NCBI GenBank assembly: GCA_022578965.1
Contig: MU400872.1
Span: forward strand, 1-29,392
DNA from: Xylaria sp. FL1777
Lineage: Eukaryota; Ascomycota; Sordariomycetes; Xylariales; Xylariaceae
Length of the DNA stretch: 29,392 nucleotides
Direction of reading: 5' to 3'
Shown in pieces: positions 1 to 12,480 of this stretch (the first letter of the stretch is position 1; every line of letters starts with the position of its first letter). The notes under the pieces are model-generated. The model made no database searches and had not been told where the DNA came from. It worked only from the letters and a program-made list of their open reading frames with translations. A program made the position numbers and the translations under genes.

Positions 1-3000
1 TTGTTTAGTAATTTTTTACGTAGTTATAAATTTTATTAAGTTTTAATAATTTAAATAAATTTTAATTAGCTTTATAATTTTTATAAAAAACAGTTCTTAT
101 TTTTTAAGTGCTATAATAATTGCAAGTAGTTTTTTATTATATATAAAATATTATAATATTACGTTTTATAGTGCTTTAAAATAATAAGCTTTTAAGTGCT
201 ATTTTTTGTTGTTTTTTAATTGTTTTAAAACTTTTGCAATTATATTATTTAAAGCATTTATTTTTAGCTTTTTTTTTTTTTATAAATTAAGTAGTTTAAC
301 TATAAAGTTAAAAATAACTTTTAGTTTTAGTTTTTTAAAAGCTTTTTAAGCTTTTTTTAAAATTAAAAAAGATTTTTTTTTGTATTTTTTTTTTATATAC
401 TTTATAAAATAAAATGCTATTTTTTTAAAGTTTTAAATTAACATTTAAACATAGTTTAAAAATCTTAATGCTTGTTATATATTTATAATAATAGCTAAGT
501 TAAATATTTTCTAGTTTTATATTACGTTAATTTTTAATTATTAAATTTATATTTGTTTTAAAATAATTATAAATTTTAAAAAGTTAATTTTTTATATATG
601 CTATATATACTTTTTTATATTAAGTTATAATTTTGTTTGTTTAAGTGTTTTTAATACTTAAGTTATATATTTTTTATGTTTTTTTAATGTTTTAAAATAA
701 ATTAAAATATTGTTTAAGTAAATAAATATAAATTTATTTAAAAACTTTTATAAAATTATTATTATTATATATTAAAAGCTAGTTAATATGTTTTATAGTT
801 TTTATAGTATAACTATATATTTATATAGTTTATATATTATTTATATATTGATTTTTTATTTTTTATTTTTAGTTATTTTAATAGTATAATATTTATTTAA
901 AATATTAATTGCTATAAACTATTTTGCTTAACTAATATTTTTTTTTATAGTTATTAATAAAATAAAAAGATATTTATTTGCAATAATAATTATATTTAAT
1001 AGTTAATAGTTAATTATTATTTATTATACTAGTTTTTTTTTTTTATTAATTAGTTGTTTTTTATTTTTTATTTTAAGTATTAATATTATAAAGTATTTAA
1101 TAAATAACTAAAATTTTTTTAGGAATTTTTTTGCTAAATTTTTTTAAATATATTTTTATAAAGCATTTGTTTTATTTAAGCTTATATAGTATACTTAATA
1201 AAGCTTTAATTAATATTTTTTTTTAATAAAAATTTAATATTTTTATAAGCTATATTTAAAAAGTTCTTTTTTTTTTTTTTAAATAGTTTATAAAATCTAT
1301 AATATATTTTTAATATTTTGTTTAAAATTTTTTTTGCAATTTTTGTGATTTTTTTGCTTTATTTTTTACTTTTTTAATTAATAGTTTTTACTTTTTATTA
1401 AATTAAAAAATTATTAATTTTTAGCTATAATATTTCTAAAATAATATTATAATTAAATATATTAATAATATTTAATATAATTTGCTTTTTATGTTTTTAT
1501 ATAAATATATTAAAAGGTTTAGTTTTTTTAAATATATAACTATTATTATAGCTAAAAGTGCTTTTATTAAATCTTTTAATTTTTTAAAATTTTTATTTAT
1601 ATTTTTAAAAAATTTTATTTTGTTTTATTACTTTAAGTAAAATTATATTAGCTTATATTTTTAAATTAATTAAAGTATTATATTTTTTTTTAATATATAA
1701 GTTTAACTTTAAATTAATTTTTTTAGTTATTATATTAAATTTTATATAAAGCTTTAATTTTTTTAGCTATTTATTGCTTTTTTAGCAAATGTTTATTTTG
1801 TTTTTTGATTTTTTTTTATAAAATGTTTAAGTGCTTATTTTATTTAATACTTTAAATATTATTATACTTTGTTTTATTTTTGCTTTTAGTTAAGCTTTAA
1901 ATTATAGTTTTTAAGCTTTTTTACTTTTAGTAATTATTTTATAATATAATTATGCTTTAATTAACTAGTAATATTTATAATAATTATTTTTATATTTTTT
2001 TAAAATAGTATTATAAATATAATTAAAATTTTTTTTAAATGTTATAAATTTTTATAAATCTTTATAATAAACTATAGTTATAACTAACTATTTTATTTTA
2101 TAAAGATTTTATATTTTTATTTTTATAATTTGTTTAAAAAATTAATTGTTTTTTAGTTTATTAAATAAATATTAATAGTAATAATATATTATATAATAAT
2201 TTTATAATATTTTATTATATTTTAGATTTTTTAAGCATAAAATATTATTATTGTTTTTTATTATAATTTTATTATAATAATAACTTTTAATAATTAATTA
2301 AATTATTAGCTTTAGTTTTTAAAACATATTAGTTTTTATACTAATTATTAATGCTTTTTTATTTTATTGCATTTAAAGCAGTTTAAGCTATAAAAATATT
2401 TTGTTTATTTTTATTAGTTTTTTTTTTATAATATTTTTTATAGCTTTTAATTTTATTTATTTTTACTTTAAAATTTTATAAGTTTTATTTTTTTAAGTTT
2501 ATTTAGCAATTAAATGTTTTAATAGTTTATAATTAATTTAATAACTATACTATTTATAATTATAGTTTTATTTTTTTAAATATAACTTTTTTTAAGCTAT
2601 ATTTTAAGCTTTAATAATTTAAAGTTTTTATAGTTTTATAAGTTTGCTAATTATATTAATTTATTACTTTTTATTGTTTATTATTTTTAATTAAACTATT
2701 TTTTTAAGTTATATATTAAATAACTTTAATTATTTATATAGTAAATATATTTTTTTATAATTTGTTTTAATAATTATAAAGCTTTTAAATAATATTTATA
2801 TATTTATTTATTTTAATTTATATAAATAAAGCATTTAAATTTATTTAGTATAGCATTTTTATTTTAATTTAAAATAATAACTTTATATTTTTGCTTTAAA
2901 AATATATTTTTTAAATTGTTTTATTGTTTTTTGTTGTTTTAAACTTTTATAACTTGTATTTTTTTTTTAAGTTAAAAAATCTTGTTTTTTATAGCTTTTT

Positions 3001-4408
3001 TTTTTGTTCTTTTTTTTAAATTAGCATTATTTTTAAAAATGTTTTTTTTTTTTTATAATTATAATATTTAACTTTAAATATATTTTAAGGTTATTATTTT
3101 TGGACTTTATTAATTTGCTTAAATCTTTATTTAATACTTTTTTAAGTAATTTTTTTTGTTTTTTTTAGTTTTGTTAGTTTTAAAGTACTAATTAAATAAT
3201 TATTAATTAATTATAATAGCTATATTAATATATATATTAATTTTTGCTAGTTTATTTATTTTATATAGTTTGTTTTAAATTTAAGTTTTAAGTTTATTAT
3301 AAAATAAATAAAATAATATAAGTTTAAGCAATTTTAAAATTACTATTAATTGTTTAAATTTTATAGTATAATTTATTATTATTTTTGTTTATTTTAAGCA
3401 ATAAAATGCTTTTTTTGCGTGTTTTGCTTTTTAAATATTTTTAAATAGTGCTTTTATTTAATTTTTAAACTTAATATAGTTTTTAAAAAAAAATTTTGTT
3501 TTTAGTTTAAAATTAGTTAATTTATTAGCTTTTAAGAAATTTTTTAAAATAAGTTAAAACTATTTTAATATTTTTTTTAATAAAAATTATAAAATAATTA
3601 ATATTTTTTAATTTTTTTTTGTAATAATAATAAAGTATTACTTTAAATAAAGTTTAATATAAATTAAAAAAGCTTTTATATTTATAAATTTATTATAAAG
3701 CTTTAAAGCAATAAGTTTAAAACTTTTAATATTTAGCATTTTTAATATTATAAATAATTTTAATAATAAAAGCAGCAATAGTAATAAAAAGTTAAGTTTT
3801 TTATTTTAAATTATTACTTTAAATATAGCAATAATAAAAATAAACATTAAATTTGCTAATAATAATATTAATATTAATTATAATATAATTATTTATTTAA
3901 AGCTTTAATTTATTATTATAATAATAGTTATTATTATTACTTTAATTATTATAATTAATATTTATATTAGTTTAAAAGTTATAATGCTTAATATTTAAGC
4001 TATTTTTTAAGTTAAAGCAATTAGTTTATTTTATAACGCTAGTATTAACGTTAGTTTTTTTTTATTATTACTGCTTAACTTTTCTTTTTTTATTATTGCT
4101 TTTTTTTTAATAAAAGTAGCTAATAAAAATACTAAAGTTTATTATTTTAATACGTTGCTAGTTTTAAAAGTTTTTAAAATTTTTAAACTTAATTTTTAAC
4201 TTTTTGTTTTTAGTAATATAACTTAGATTTAATTTATTAGTTATTAAGTAAAGTTTACTTATATAATACTATTTAGCATTTTTATTTTTTAAATATTTTT
4301 TTAGTATACTTTTAAAAGTTTATTTTATAAATTGTTTATTATTTAACTTTTTATATTAATATTTGTTTTTATATATTAAGTTTTATTAATTAAAAAGCTA
4401 TTAAAATA
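1..4408. other. AT-rich, RIP-like block with no recognisable gene
   Basis: This 4.4-kb stretch is almost entirely A and T. The remaining G and C are mostly in AGCT, GCA and ACT contexts, and every reading frame is closed by TAA/TAG within a short distance. The composition matches that of the two retrotransposons further right, so I infer old repeats mutated by RIP. I could not follow a conserved reading frame or find terminal repeats, and I do not assign an element family. A weak zinc-knuckle-like string near 3040-3090 on the minus strand is dealt with under rejected items. Seen: composition and absence of ORFs. Inferred: repeat origin. Confidence 0.6.
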
Positions 4409-4898
4409 TAATAAACTTATTATATATTAATATAATAAGTTTGCTTTTAAAGTTTTAATTTATAAGTAATAATAAAATCTTTAGTAATAGTTCGTTAAAA
4501 AGGTTTTTAAAGTACTTTTATTACTATGCATTAATAAAGTTTTAAAAAATTAAAAGTAATAAATATATTAATGCTTAGCAGTTATAAAAAATTAATAGCT
4601 AAAAAACTAAAACTAAATAAATAACTAAATATAAAAAGTATATAATTATATAAACAAAAAAAAAGTAAAAAAAGTAAAGACTTTTTTTAAATTACTATAA
4701 GTTTAATAAGCATTAAATTATTATAAGCTTAATAAGCTTTAAATTACTATAAGCTTAATAAGCTTTAAATTATTATAAGTTTAATAAACTAAGTAAGTTA
4801 TTACGTAATTTAGCTTTAATTAGCAAAAGAAAAGTGCAAAGTATATATAAAGGCATTAAACTGCTTTAAAGGCTACCTTTATGCTAATTTTATAATAT
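4409..4898 (+). repeat. ~490-bp dispersed repeat, copy 1
   Basis: This is one of three copies of a non-coding repeat (others 24217-24720 in reverse and 27397-27889 in the same orientation). All three start TAATAAAC, followed at once by a hairpin. In this copy the hairpin is a perfect inverted repeat with 13-nt arms at 4413-4425 and 4430-4442 and a 4-nt loop. All three carry a block of 26-bp tandem repeats in their second half and end in GCTAATTTTATAATAT. This copy is the most heavily mutated: G and C kept in the other copies are replaced by A and T here. No coding frame is visible. It could be a solo LTR-like remnant, a MITE, or the terminal repeat of a larger element; a clear target duplication was not found. 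Confidence 0.8.
4689..4792 (+). repeat. 26-bp tandem repeat inside repeat copy 1
   Basis: About four head-to-tail units of a 26-bp sequence of the form AAATTAYTATAAGCTTAATA plus AGCTTT, each containing AAGCTT or its transition variant AAGTTT. The same array occurs in the other two copies of the ~490-bp repeat, so it is part of the family and not a local expansion. Confidence 0.8.
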
Positions 4899-5103
4899 AT
4901 ATATAACTAAAAAAAATATGTTTAATTTATTATACTTTAATAATCATAAAGTAATAACTATTAATATAAAAAAAACTTAGTTTTAAAAATAAAATAAAAT
5001 AATAAACGTAATTTTTAATAATTAGCTATTAGTTTAATAAATTAATAATAAAAAATAACAGCTTTTATTATTTAATTTATTAAAAATTTAATTAAAAAAT
5101 ACT

Positions 5104-5108
5104 TATTT
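5104..5108. repeat. Target-site duplication, left side of copia copy A (TATTT)
   Basis: The five bases TATTT lie immediately before the left LTR and recur immediately after the right LTR at 12476-12480. A 5-bp duplication is normal for LTR-retrotransposon integration. In such AT-rich DNA a 5-bp match has an appreciable chance of arising at random, but copy B shows a different 5-bp match at exactly the same LTR boundaries, which strengthens both. Confidence 0.75.
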
Positions 5109-5394
5109 TATTAAATGGGCTTTATATGATTATACGTTTAATATATATGTGCTAAAACAAAATATAATAATTTTTATATTATAAGCTATTTATGTTTTAT
5201 ATGTTTAAAAAAAAAAAGGTTTATATAAAGCAAAAGTTCTTTTTTATATATAAAAACTTTGCTAGTATATAAGCTAAGCTAACACTAAAATTACTTTAGT
5301 TTATATAATAGCTTTTATATAAAATAGTTTTTATATAAAACTTATTATATATACTATATATAAGAGTTATAACTAATAACTAGTTATTTTAATA
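5109..5394 (-). repeat. Left LTR of copia copy A (3' LTR in element orientation)
   Basis: 286 bp, nearly identical to 12189-12475 and to both LTRs of copy B. Its first bases are TATTAAATGGGC and its last TTTTAATA; the terminal CA has become TA, the expected RIP change. It keeps GGG at 5117-5119 where the 12196 and 23757 copies read AAG. Confidence 0.92.
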
Positions 5395-6685
5395 TTAGCT
5401 ACTTTTTTTTTAGTTGTAATTCTTTTTATATAATGTTATTTAAAAGAAATAAAAAAAATAGTTTTATAAAAAGTTAAACATTTAGTACTTTAGTTTTTGC
5501 GAAAAAAGGGTTATTTATATATTTGCTTTTTTTAAACTTTATAGTTATATAAAGCTTAAGTTTAAAAGTAATTACTTTTTAAGTAAAGCATTTAAACTTT
5601 TATATAGTTTAATTACTGCTAATATAATTAAAGTTCTTTGTTTTTATTGTTATATAACTAATTAATATTAGCTAATAATATAAAATAAAGTATTAATAAT
5701 AAATAATTTATATTAAGGTTAATTAAGAGTTTTTTTTTATATAGCAGTAAGTTTAATAATGTATTAAAATATAAAAATTAAGCTTTATTTATAAAAAAAG
5801 CTTAAATTTTGCAGTGCTTTTTATTGCTTTTATATTTTTAAACCTTTTATTTTATATAGCTGCTTATTTTACTTTTAGCTATTTTATACGCATATATATA
5901 TATTTATAATAGCTTTATACTTAGTTATTTTTATATATATATTTATATATATATATATATATACTTATATAATAGTTGCTTTATTATAGTATAATATTAA
6001 TAGTTGCTAGCTTTGCGTTATAAACTAAAATAGTAGTTATAACGTTATATAACTATTAACTAGTAATTTTAGCAATTAATTGTTTTTTTAGTTGCTATAT
6101 ATAAATGTATATATTTGTTTTTTTTTGTATAGTTTATTGTTTAAATAGTTTACTAATAATTGTTTGTTATATAAAAAGTAATAAGTTTTAAGTTATATTA
6201 ATGCTTTCGGTTAATATTAAGGTTTAAATTTTATATAATGTTTTAATTACTTTTATTATAGCTTAAATAATTTATTATAAAAGCTATTTTTATGCAGTAT
6301 TTATTTAGTTATATAGTACTATAGTTGCTTTATATAGCTAAAATACTTATATAAACTATAAAAGCTTTTTATTTTAAAGTTATTAATAAGTAGTAAAATT
6401 TTAAAGTAATATATATACTATATATGTTTAATAATTATATAATGCTTATTATAATTATTATACTTAAATAAATAAAAAAAAGTTAAGCGTTATATAATAG
6501 TTTAATAAAAAAAATAAAAAGAAATATTAAGTATTTATATATAGCTTAAAGAATAGTTATATAAAAAAAAATATAAAATTTATAATGTTTTATAATTTTT
6601 AGTGTTTTTTTTAAAATTAAATATATTTGTTTGTTGCTTTTTTATTTATTATATAATTATTATAATAATTTTTGTACAAAAGTAT
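5395..6685 (-). other. Conserved internal segment between pol end and 3' LTR, copy A
   Basis: About 1.3 kb lies between the last recognisable RNase H codons and the LTR. It is present at the same place in copy B (16954-18245), including a (TA)n tract near 5930-5965. I recognise no protein family in it. It may be a long 3' untranslated region, an extra ORF, or a pol extension blurred by mutation. The minus strand at 5395-5412 carries an A-run next to the LTR that could be a degraded polypurine tract. Confidence 0.5.
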
Positions 6686-6689
6686 TTTT

Positions 6690-7862
6690 TTGACTTTTTT
6701 TTTTTAATTTGTTTATTTAAAAGTTGTTTTTATTTCTTTTTTATGAATGCTTTTATTTGTATAGTTAGCGAGTTTGTAAATACTAGGGTTTTTAGCGCTT
6801 AATTTAGTGTTTTTTTTATAAACGCGTTAACTAAATTATTTTTGCTGTTAATTTATTATACTTTAGAAATTTTTTTCTTTTTATATAACTTTTTAAGTAA
6901 TATAATATTAATTATAAAGCGTTTTTTTTAAGTAATTTCTAGCTTTATTAAATAGTTATATAATAATTTTAAGTTTAAACATAATATAATAAAAATTAAA
7001 AGTAATTTTAGTGTAGCTATAATTTTTTAAAGCATTATATAAAAAGCTATAGCACTATTAAAGCTATTTATTATACTATATAATTTACTAGCTAGCATAC
7101 TTTGCATTATTTGCTTATATTTGCTAAAGTTTTAATATATAATGTTTTTTTTAATTTTAAAAGCTAGGTTTTTTTTTATATAATACTTTATTATAAATAT
7201 AATAATAAATTTAAGTTATAAAGTTATATTAGTATTATTTGCAAATAAACTATTTATAAAAATAAATAGTTTTATATAGCTTAAATTTAAAAATATAAAC
7301 GTTAATTTATAGTTATAATTGTTTATTTGCTATTTAATTTTACGGTTTAAATTTTTAACATTTATTAATACTAAGTTAATTATTTAAGCAGTAGTTATAA
7401 AGTTATATATAGCTTTTAGTTAATAAATGCTATTTATATAAGCGTTACGTATATATTAAAAAACATATTATTATATAGCATTTTTTATACAAAAGTTAAT
7501 TAAAGCTAGTTAGTTTGCTTAGCTTTTTTATATAAGCGTTATATTTTTTTTATATAAAAAAATAACTTAATTACTATTAAATTTAATAAGGTAATTTTGT
7601 TATAAAGTTTTTTTTAGCTTTATATAAAACTTTGCTTTATATAACTTATGTTTTTTTTTTGCTAAAAATTTAAGTATAATAAAGCTAAATATATTGTTTG
7701 TTTATAAACTTATAATGCTAAATTTGTATAAAAGTTTTAATATAAACAATAAACATAAGTTATATATAAAAACTATTATATTAAGTTTTTTATAGTAATA
7801 TTAGTAGTAAGTTTTAAACTAATATAGCTTTAATTTAGTTAAGCTATATAATAATTATATAA
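6690..7862 (-). pseudogene. Copia pol remnant: reverse transcriptase to RNase H end (copy A)
   Basis: On the minus strand one reading frame can be followed from ~7862 to ~6690. A reverse-transcriptase block reads LYSLTKLKLY then WFKTYY-like (TAG for the Trp) at about 7850-7805. A degraded catalytic block reads SL-stop-TNNIF at 7710-7687, as expected from a QTDD-type motif after G-to-A changes. An RNase H block reads LFANNTN around 7251-7228, followed by SMLASKLY-like sequence near 7100. The C-terminal block reads INSKNNLVNAFIKK at 6852-6811, resembling the copia D-(G/S)-K-x-NPADAxTK signature. The distances between the blocks (465 and 393 nt) are multiples of three, so the frame is intact apart from stop codons at positions where Gln, Trp or Arg would be expected. 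Catalytic Asp codons read as Asn, so the product would be dead even without the stops. Identity as copia is from remembered family motifs. Confidence 0.85.
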
Positions 7863-10800
7863 TTTATATAATTGTTTTTTTAGGATATTTTAAAACAAGT
7901 TTAAAAAGTAGTTATATAAAGATCTTTTATATAAGTTTGTTTTTTAATTATATATATGCTTATGTAATATTTTAAAGTTTGCTTAAAGTATTAAAGTTTT
8001 AAATTAGCAAAAGGCCTAAAGCTAGCAATAACTATTAGCTTATTTATTAAATTATTAATAATTAAGTTAGTATAGTTTTTTTTTTTGTATTATTATAGCT
8101 TTATATAACTAATTTAGATTTTTTATATAGCTTAGTTGTTTTTTTTTTGATTTTTTATACAAAATAAAACTTAAAAATCTAGGTATTATTATATTTATTT
8201 AGGTTATATTTTACGAACTAAAAATTTTATATAATAAGGTTATTAATTTTTATAATGTTTAATTTTTTAAACAAAGTGCTAAAAGTACTAATAATGCTAT
8301 TTTTGCGTAACTTTACTGCTAAAGCATAGTTTTGTTTTTTTTTTTAGAATTAAAAACAAATTATTAATGTTTTATACAAATGCTATAAAAAAGTTTTTAG
8401 CTTTTTTAAGTTTTTTGCGTTTTTTTTATATAGCTAGTTTTATAGCTAGTTTTATAGTAATTATATTTTTCTTTTTATTATTTGCTAAAGTATATTTAAT
8501 TATATAGTAATATAGTTTAACTTATGTTTATTTAAAGCAAATTAAACTATTTATAAAGTTAATAATTATATTAAGTTTTTTAATTAACTATATTTTGTAC
8601 GGTTTTTTTTAGCTTTGCTTTTTATGCTATATAAAAACTTTACTGCATAAAAGTAAAAATAATACTTTATATAAAGTTAGTTTATTACGTTTATAAATTA
8701 TATAGCTAATTTTAATTTTTGTTTGTTTTTTATAAAGTATTTTTATAGCTTTTTTAACTGCTTTAGCTTTTTATATAATATTTAATAAAAAAAAAAAATC
8801 TTAATTAATTTTTAAATATGGTTTAAATATAAAAAGCATTAAAATTAAGCTATTAAGCTTTATAGTATTATTTAAAGCTTTAATTGCGATTTATAAAATT
8901 AATTTATTTTTTGTATAATAATTTAGTTTAGCTTTTAATATATTATATATATAATAAAAAGATTTATATGTTTTTTTTATTTTGCTAATAATTTAATAAG
9001 CTTTAATAAGCATTTTTTAGTATTTTATACTTATAATTTTAGCTTAGTTTTAAAATTTTTCAAACAAAAAGTTTATATTAAAGTTATATATAATATAGTT
9101 TAAAAGTTTTTAATATATGTTAATTTAGCATTTATATAAAGCTTTTTAAGCATTTTATATAAATATAAATTTTAAAAATATAACTGCTTAAAATAATATA
9201 GTTATATTAATTATATATAAGATTTGCTTATTGTTTATTTATATAGTATTAATTATAATTTTATAATTAAAGTTATAATTATTTTTAATTATAAACTTAA
9301 AACAATAAAATGTTTAGTTATATAACTAGCAATAATAGCAAAACTTCTAGATTTTTTTTAAAGCAAAGTAATTAATATTATAGCTTATATAACTAAGCAT
9401 ATTATATAGTTTTTTTATATAAAAATATTTAAAGCGTTTATAAAGCTTTTAAAGTTTTGTTTTTATAAAATATAAACTTGCTTTATATAAACTAATATTA
9501 AAAAACAAGTATTTTTATTTTTATATAACAAAAATAATCTTTTTGTTTTATTATATAATAACGTTTTTTATATTATTAAAGTATGTTTTTAAGTAGTTAG
9601 CATTTTTTAATAAAAATAAAAAAAAAGTAAAAGTATTTAAAATATAATATATAGTTATATTAAAAGCGTTTTTTATTTCTATAATACTTATAGTATTTAT
9701 AATATTATTTTTGCTAAAATAAATATAAGCGTTATTTAAAGTTTAATTAACTTTTATATAAAAATATATTTAAAAGTATGCTTTTAATTAGGCTTTTTTT
9801 ACTATTAAATAATTAAAAGCGCTAATATTTTAAACTTTACTTTAGTAGTTTATATAATAATAATTGCTTAATATAAATTAATTATATAGCATTATTATTT
9901 TATAGTTTTATATATTTTTTTTTATTATATAATAAAAAAATGCGCTATTTATTAAATATTAAATAGTTTAATTATTAAATTTTTTATTAATATTTTTAGT
10001 ACTATTGTTTAACTTTAGATATTTTTTGTATTTTGCTATATATAAAAAGAAATTTTCTAGAATAAGTTTTTAGTTATAAATTATTTTATGCAAATTAAAA
10101 AACATGTTTTTTATATAAGCTTTTTTTTAAAAAGTATAATATATTAACTAGTAGCTTTTTTTTTAGCAAATAAAGCATTTTTTGTTTATATAAAAGTTTT
10201 AGTTTTTTTAGTTATAACTTTAAAAGTAGTTTAGCTATTTAATTAGTTAATTTAATAACTTTAATATAAATTTAAGTTATTAGTTTTTTATATAATTATA
10301 ATTATATTTTTAGTTTATAAAGTATAACTTATTATTTTTTTATATAAAAGTTTTTATTATATTGTTTAATGTTATATATAAATATATTTATAAGTTAATA
10401 AAGAATTTTTTGCATATAAGTTTTTAAAAAATTAATACTATAGCTAATTTTAATATATTTTAATATGTTTATATAACGTTTATACTTAGTTAAATTTTGC
10501 TTTAATAACTAGCGTTAAACGTTTATTATGCTTTTTGAAGCTTATTAAGCATTAATTTAAATATTTTATATAAAGCTAAGTTTAAGTTTTTTTTTTTTAT
10601 TTATGTAAAAAAAACTATAGTTTAATTAGCTTAATACTAGCTATAGTTTATATTAACATTAAAGTAAATATTTATTATACAGTATATTTTATTTTAGGTT
10701 TTATTTAAACTAATATAATTAATAAAAAAGTTTTTTGTATAACTTTTTAAAATATATAAAAATATAACATAATATTAGTTTTTTGTAATTTTAATATATT

Positions 10801-12188
10801 AGCAAACAGTAATAAATAAATAAGCTTTATTATATAATAAATTATATAGCTTGCTTATATAGTTTTAATTTAAGTTTTAGCTTTTTTAAAAAGCAATATA
10901 TTTATTAAAAAATATAAATTTGTTTTATACAAACTTTATTAAAAGTAAGTTAAAAAATATGCTTTTAATAGCTAGATTTAATATTATATAAATATATGTT
11001 TTTTGCTTTAATATTTACAGTAAATAATACTAAACAAAATATTTATATATTAGTTAAAAAATTAGTTTATAGCTTGCTTTTATTATATAAAAATTAAATA
11101 GCTTAAAAAAATTTTAGTGTTTAATACTTAGTTAAATTAATTATAATTAGTGTTTATATTATTACATTTAAAATTATATGTTAAAACTTAGGTTTTTAAA
11201 AGGTAATTTAGTATATAAATAATTTAAAAAGTTTTAATTATTATATAAAAAAGTATTTAATTATTAATTTAATGTTAAAAATATTACTAATAGTTAAATA
11301 GTTATTATATAATAAATATTTAATAGTTTTTTTAATTTTTTAATTATAAAGTTTTTATAGGTTATTTTTATAAGCTTTTAAATTATAGTTGTTTTTAATG
11401 TTAAGTAAATTTTTTTTAACTTAAGATTTTTAAGTAAAATATTTTGTATGCTTTAATAAATTTCTTAGAAATAATTTTTTGTTTATTTTTTAAAAGTTTT
11501 AGCAAATTTTTTTTAAAAATAGTTTAATAGTTTACAAAAATATACATAATTAGCATAATAAAATACTAGCTTAATATTTAGCTTAATTTTAGTTATATAA
11601 CTAAAATCAATTTTTTAGCTTTATATTTTAAAATTAATTTAAGCATTTATTTATTATGTGTTTATTAAAACGTTTTTAGCTAAGTTTTTATACATAAAAA
11701 TAATTAGCTTTAACTTTAAAAACGTTATAAGCAGTTATTTATTTTTTTAAAACATAATAAATTTAGCTAAATCATATAATATATTTAATTTTATATTTAA
11801 GTTATATAAATTGCTGTTTTGTTTTTATATAGCAGTATAATTAATGTATTGCTTAATATTTATATAGTAATATAATTAAAAAAATAGCAAAATTGCCTGC
11901 TATTTTTTTTATTTTGTTTTTAGTACTAATAAACAGGTTAAAAGTCTAGTTTTTATACATAAATAAATTAAATCTTTTTTTTTTTTTTGTATATATTTAC
12001 TTTAGCTAATTAAAAAAAGTAAACTAAACAATATATTTATATATTAAAAAAAAAACAAGCGTAATATAAAAAACAAATTTTTTTTTAATAAGTTAAAATA
12101 AAAGTATATTATATAACTTTGTTATTACTTTAGCTAATTTATAGTTTGTTGCAAATAAATTAAAAGTGCAAATATAATTATTAATTAA

Positions 12189-12475
12189 TATTTAATAAGC
12201 TTTATATAATTATATGTTTAATATATATATACTAAAACAAAGTATAATAATCTTTATATTATAAGCTATTTATGTTTTATATATTTAAAAAAAAAAAAGG
12301 TTTATATAAAGCAAAGGTTTTTCTTTATATATAAAAACTTTGCTAGCATATAAGTTAAGCTAACATTAAGATTACTTTAATTTATGTAATAACTTTTGCA
12401 TAAAGTGGTTTTCGTGCAAAACTTATTATATGTATTATATATAGAAGTTATAACTAATAACTAGTTATTTTAACA
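12189..12475 (-). repeat. Right LTR of copia copy A (5' LTR in element orientation)
   Basis: 287 bp ending in an intact TTTTAACA. This LTR would hold the promoter for the right-to-left transcript. It retains a few extra G bases (for example GTGGTTTTCGTGC near 12406-12418) that are A in its partner LTR, so the two LTRs of one element were mutated independently after insertion. Confidence 0.92.
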
Positions 12476-12480
12476 TATTT
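12476..12480. repeat. Target-site duplication, right side of copia copy A (TATTT)
   Basis: TATTT directly abuts the terminal CA of the right LTR and equals 5104-5108. Confidence 0.75.

Larger units (their letters stand above)
5109..12475 (-). mobile_element. Full-length RIP-inactivated Ty1/copia LTR retrotransposon, copy A
   Basis: The element is 7,367 bp with direct LTRs of ~287 bp at 5109-5394 and 12189-12475. The LTRs begin T(G/A)TTAAAT and end TTTTAACA (TTTTAATA in the left LTR), a short inverted terminal repeat of the TG...CA type. It is flanked by TATTT duplications. The transcript would run right to left: copia reverse transcriptase and RNase H motifs are readable only on the minus strand (7862-6690). 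An A-rich tract on that strand lies 6-15 nt inside the left LTR and may be the mutated polypurine tract. All frames are littered with TAA/TAG, so the copy cannot encode active enzymes. It matches copy B (16667-24036) along its whole length, with differences that are overwhelmingly transitions. Gag, protease and integrase must lie between ~8.7 and ~12.2 kb, but I did not resolve their motifs. Confidence 0.93.

Noticed and set aside
1080..1420. Lys-rich minus-strand strings recalling Tc1 helix-turn-helix segments
   Set aside because: The order and spacing do not fit a transposase and any AAA-rich frame gives similar strings.
3040..3090. Zinc-knuckle-like KYYNYKKKK on the minus strand
   Set aside because: The Tyr pair could be mutated Cys, but the required His falls out of frame across a 13-A run, and no downstream pol motif could be followed.
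5109..5394. LTR start placed at the TGGGC at 5116
   Set aside because: With that boundary the flanking 5-mers do not match. Moving the start to 5109 gives a TGTTAAA/TTTAACA terminal inversion and matching duplications in both copies.
5930..5965. (TA)n tract as a telomere or origin signal
   Set aside because: It is part of the copia element and recurs in copy B at about 17443-17525; simple TA runs are expected in RIP-mutated DNA.
6602..6802. 66-codon plus-strand ORF, Phe/Ile-rich
   Set aside because: It is antisense to the copia pol remnant, which explains the sequence; the Phe/Ile content is simply the complement of AAA/AAT codons.
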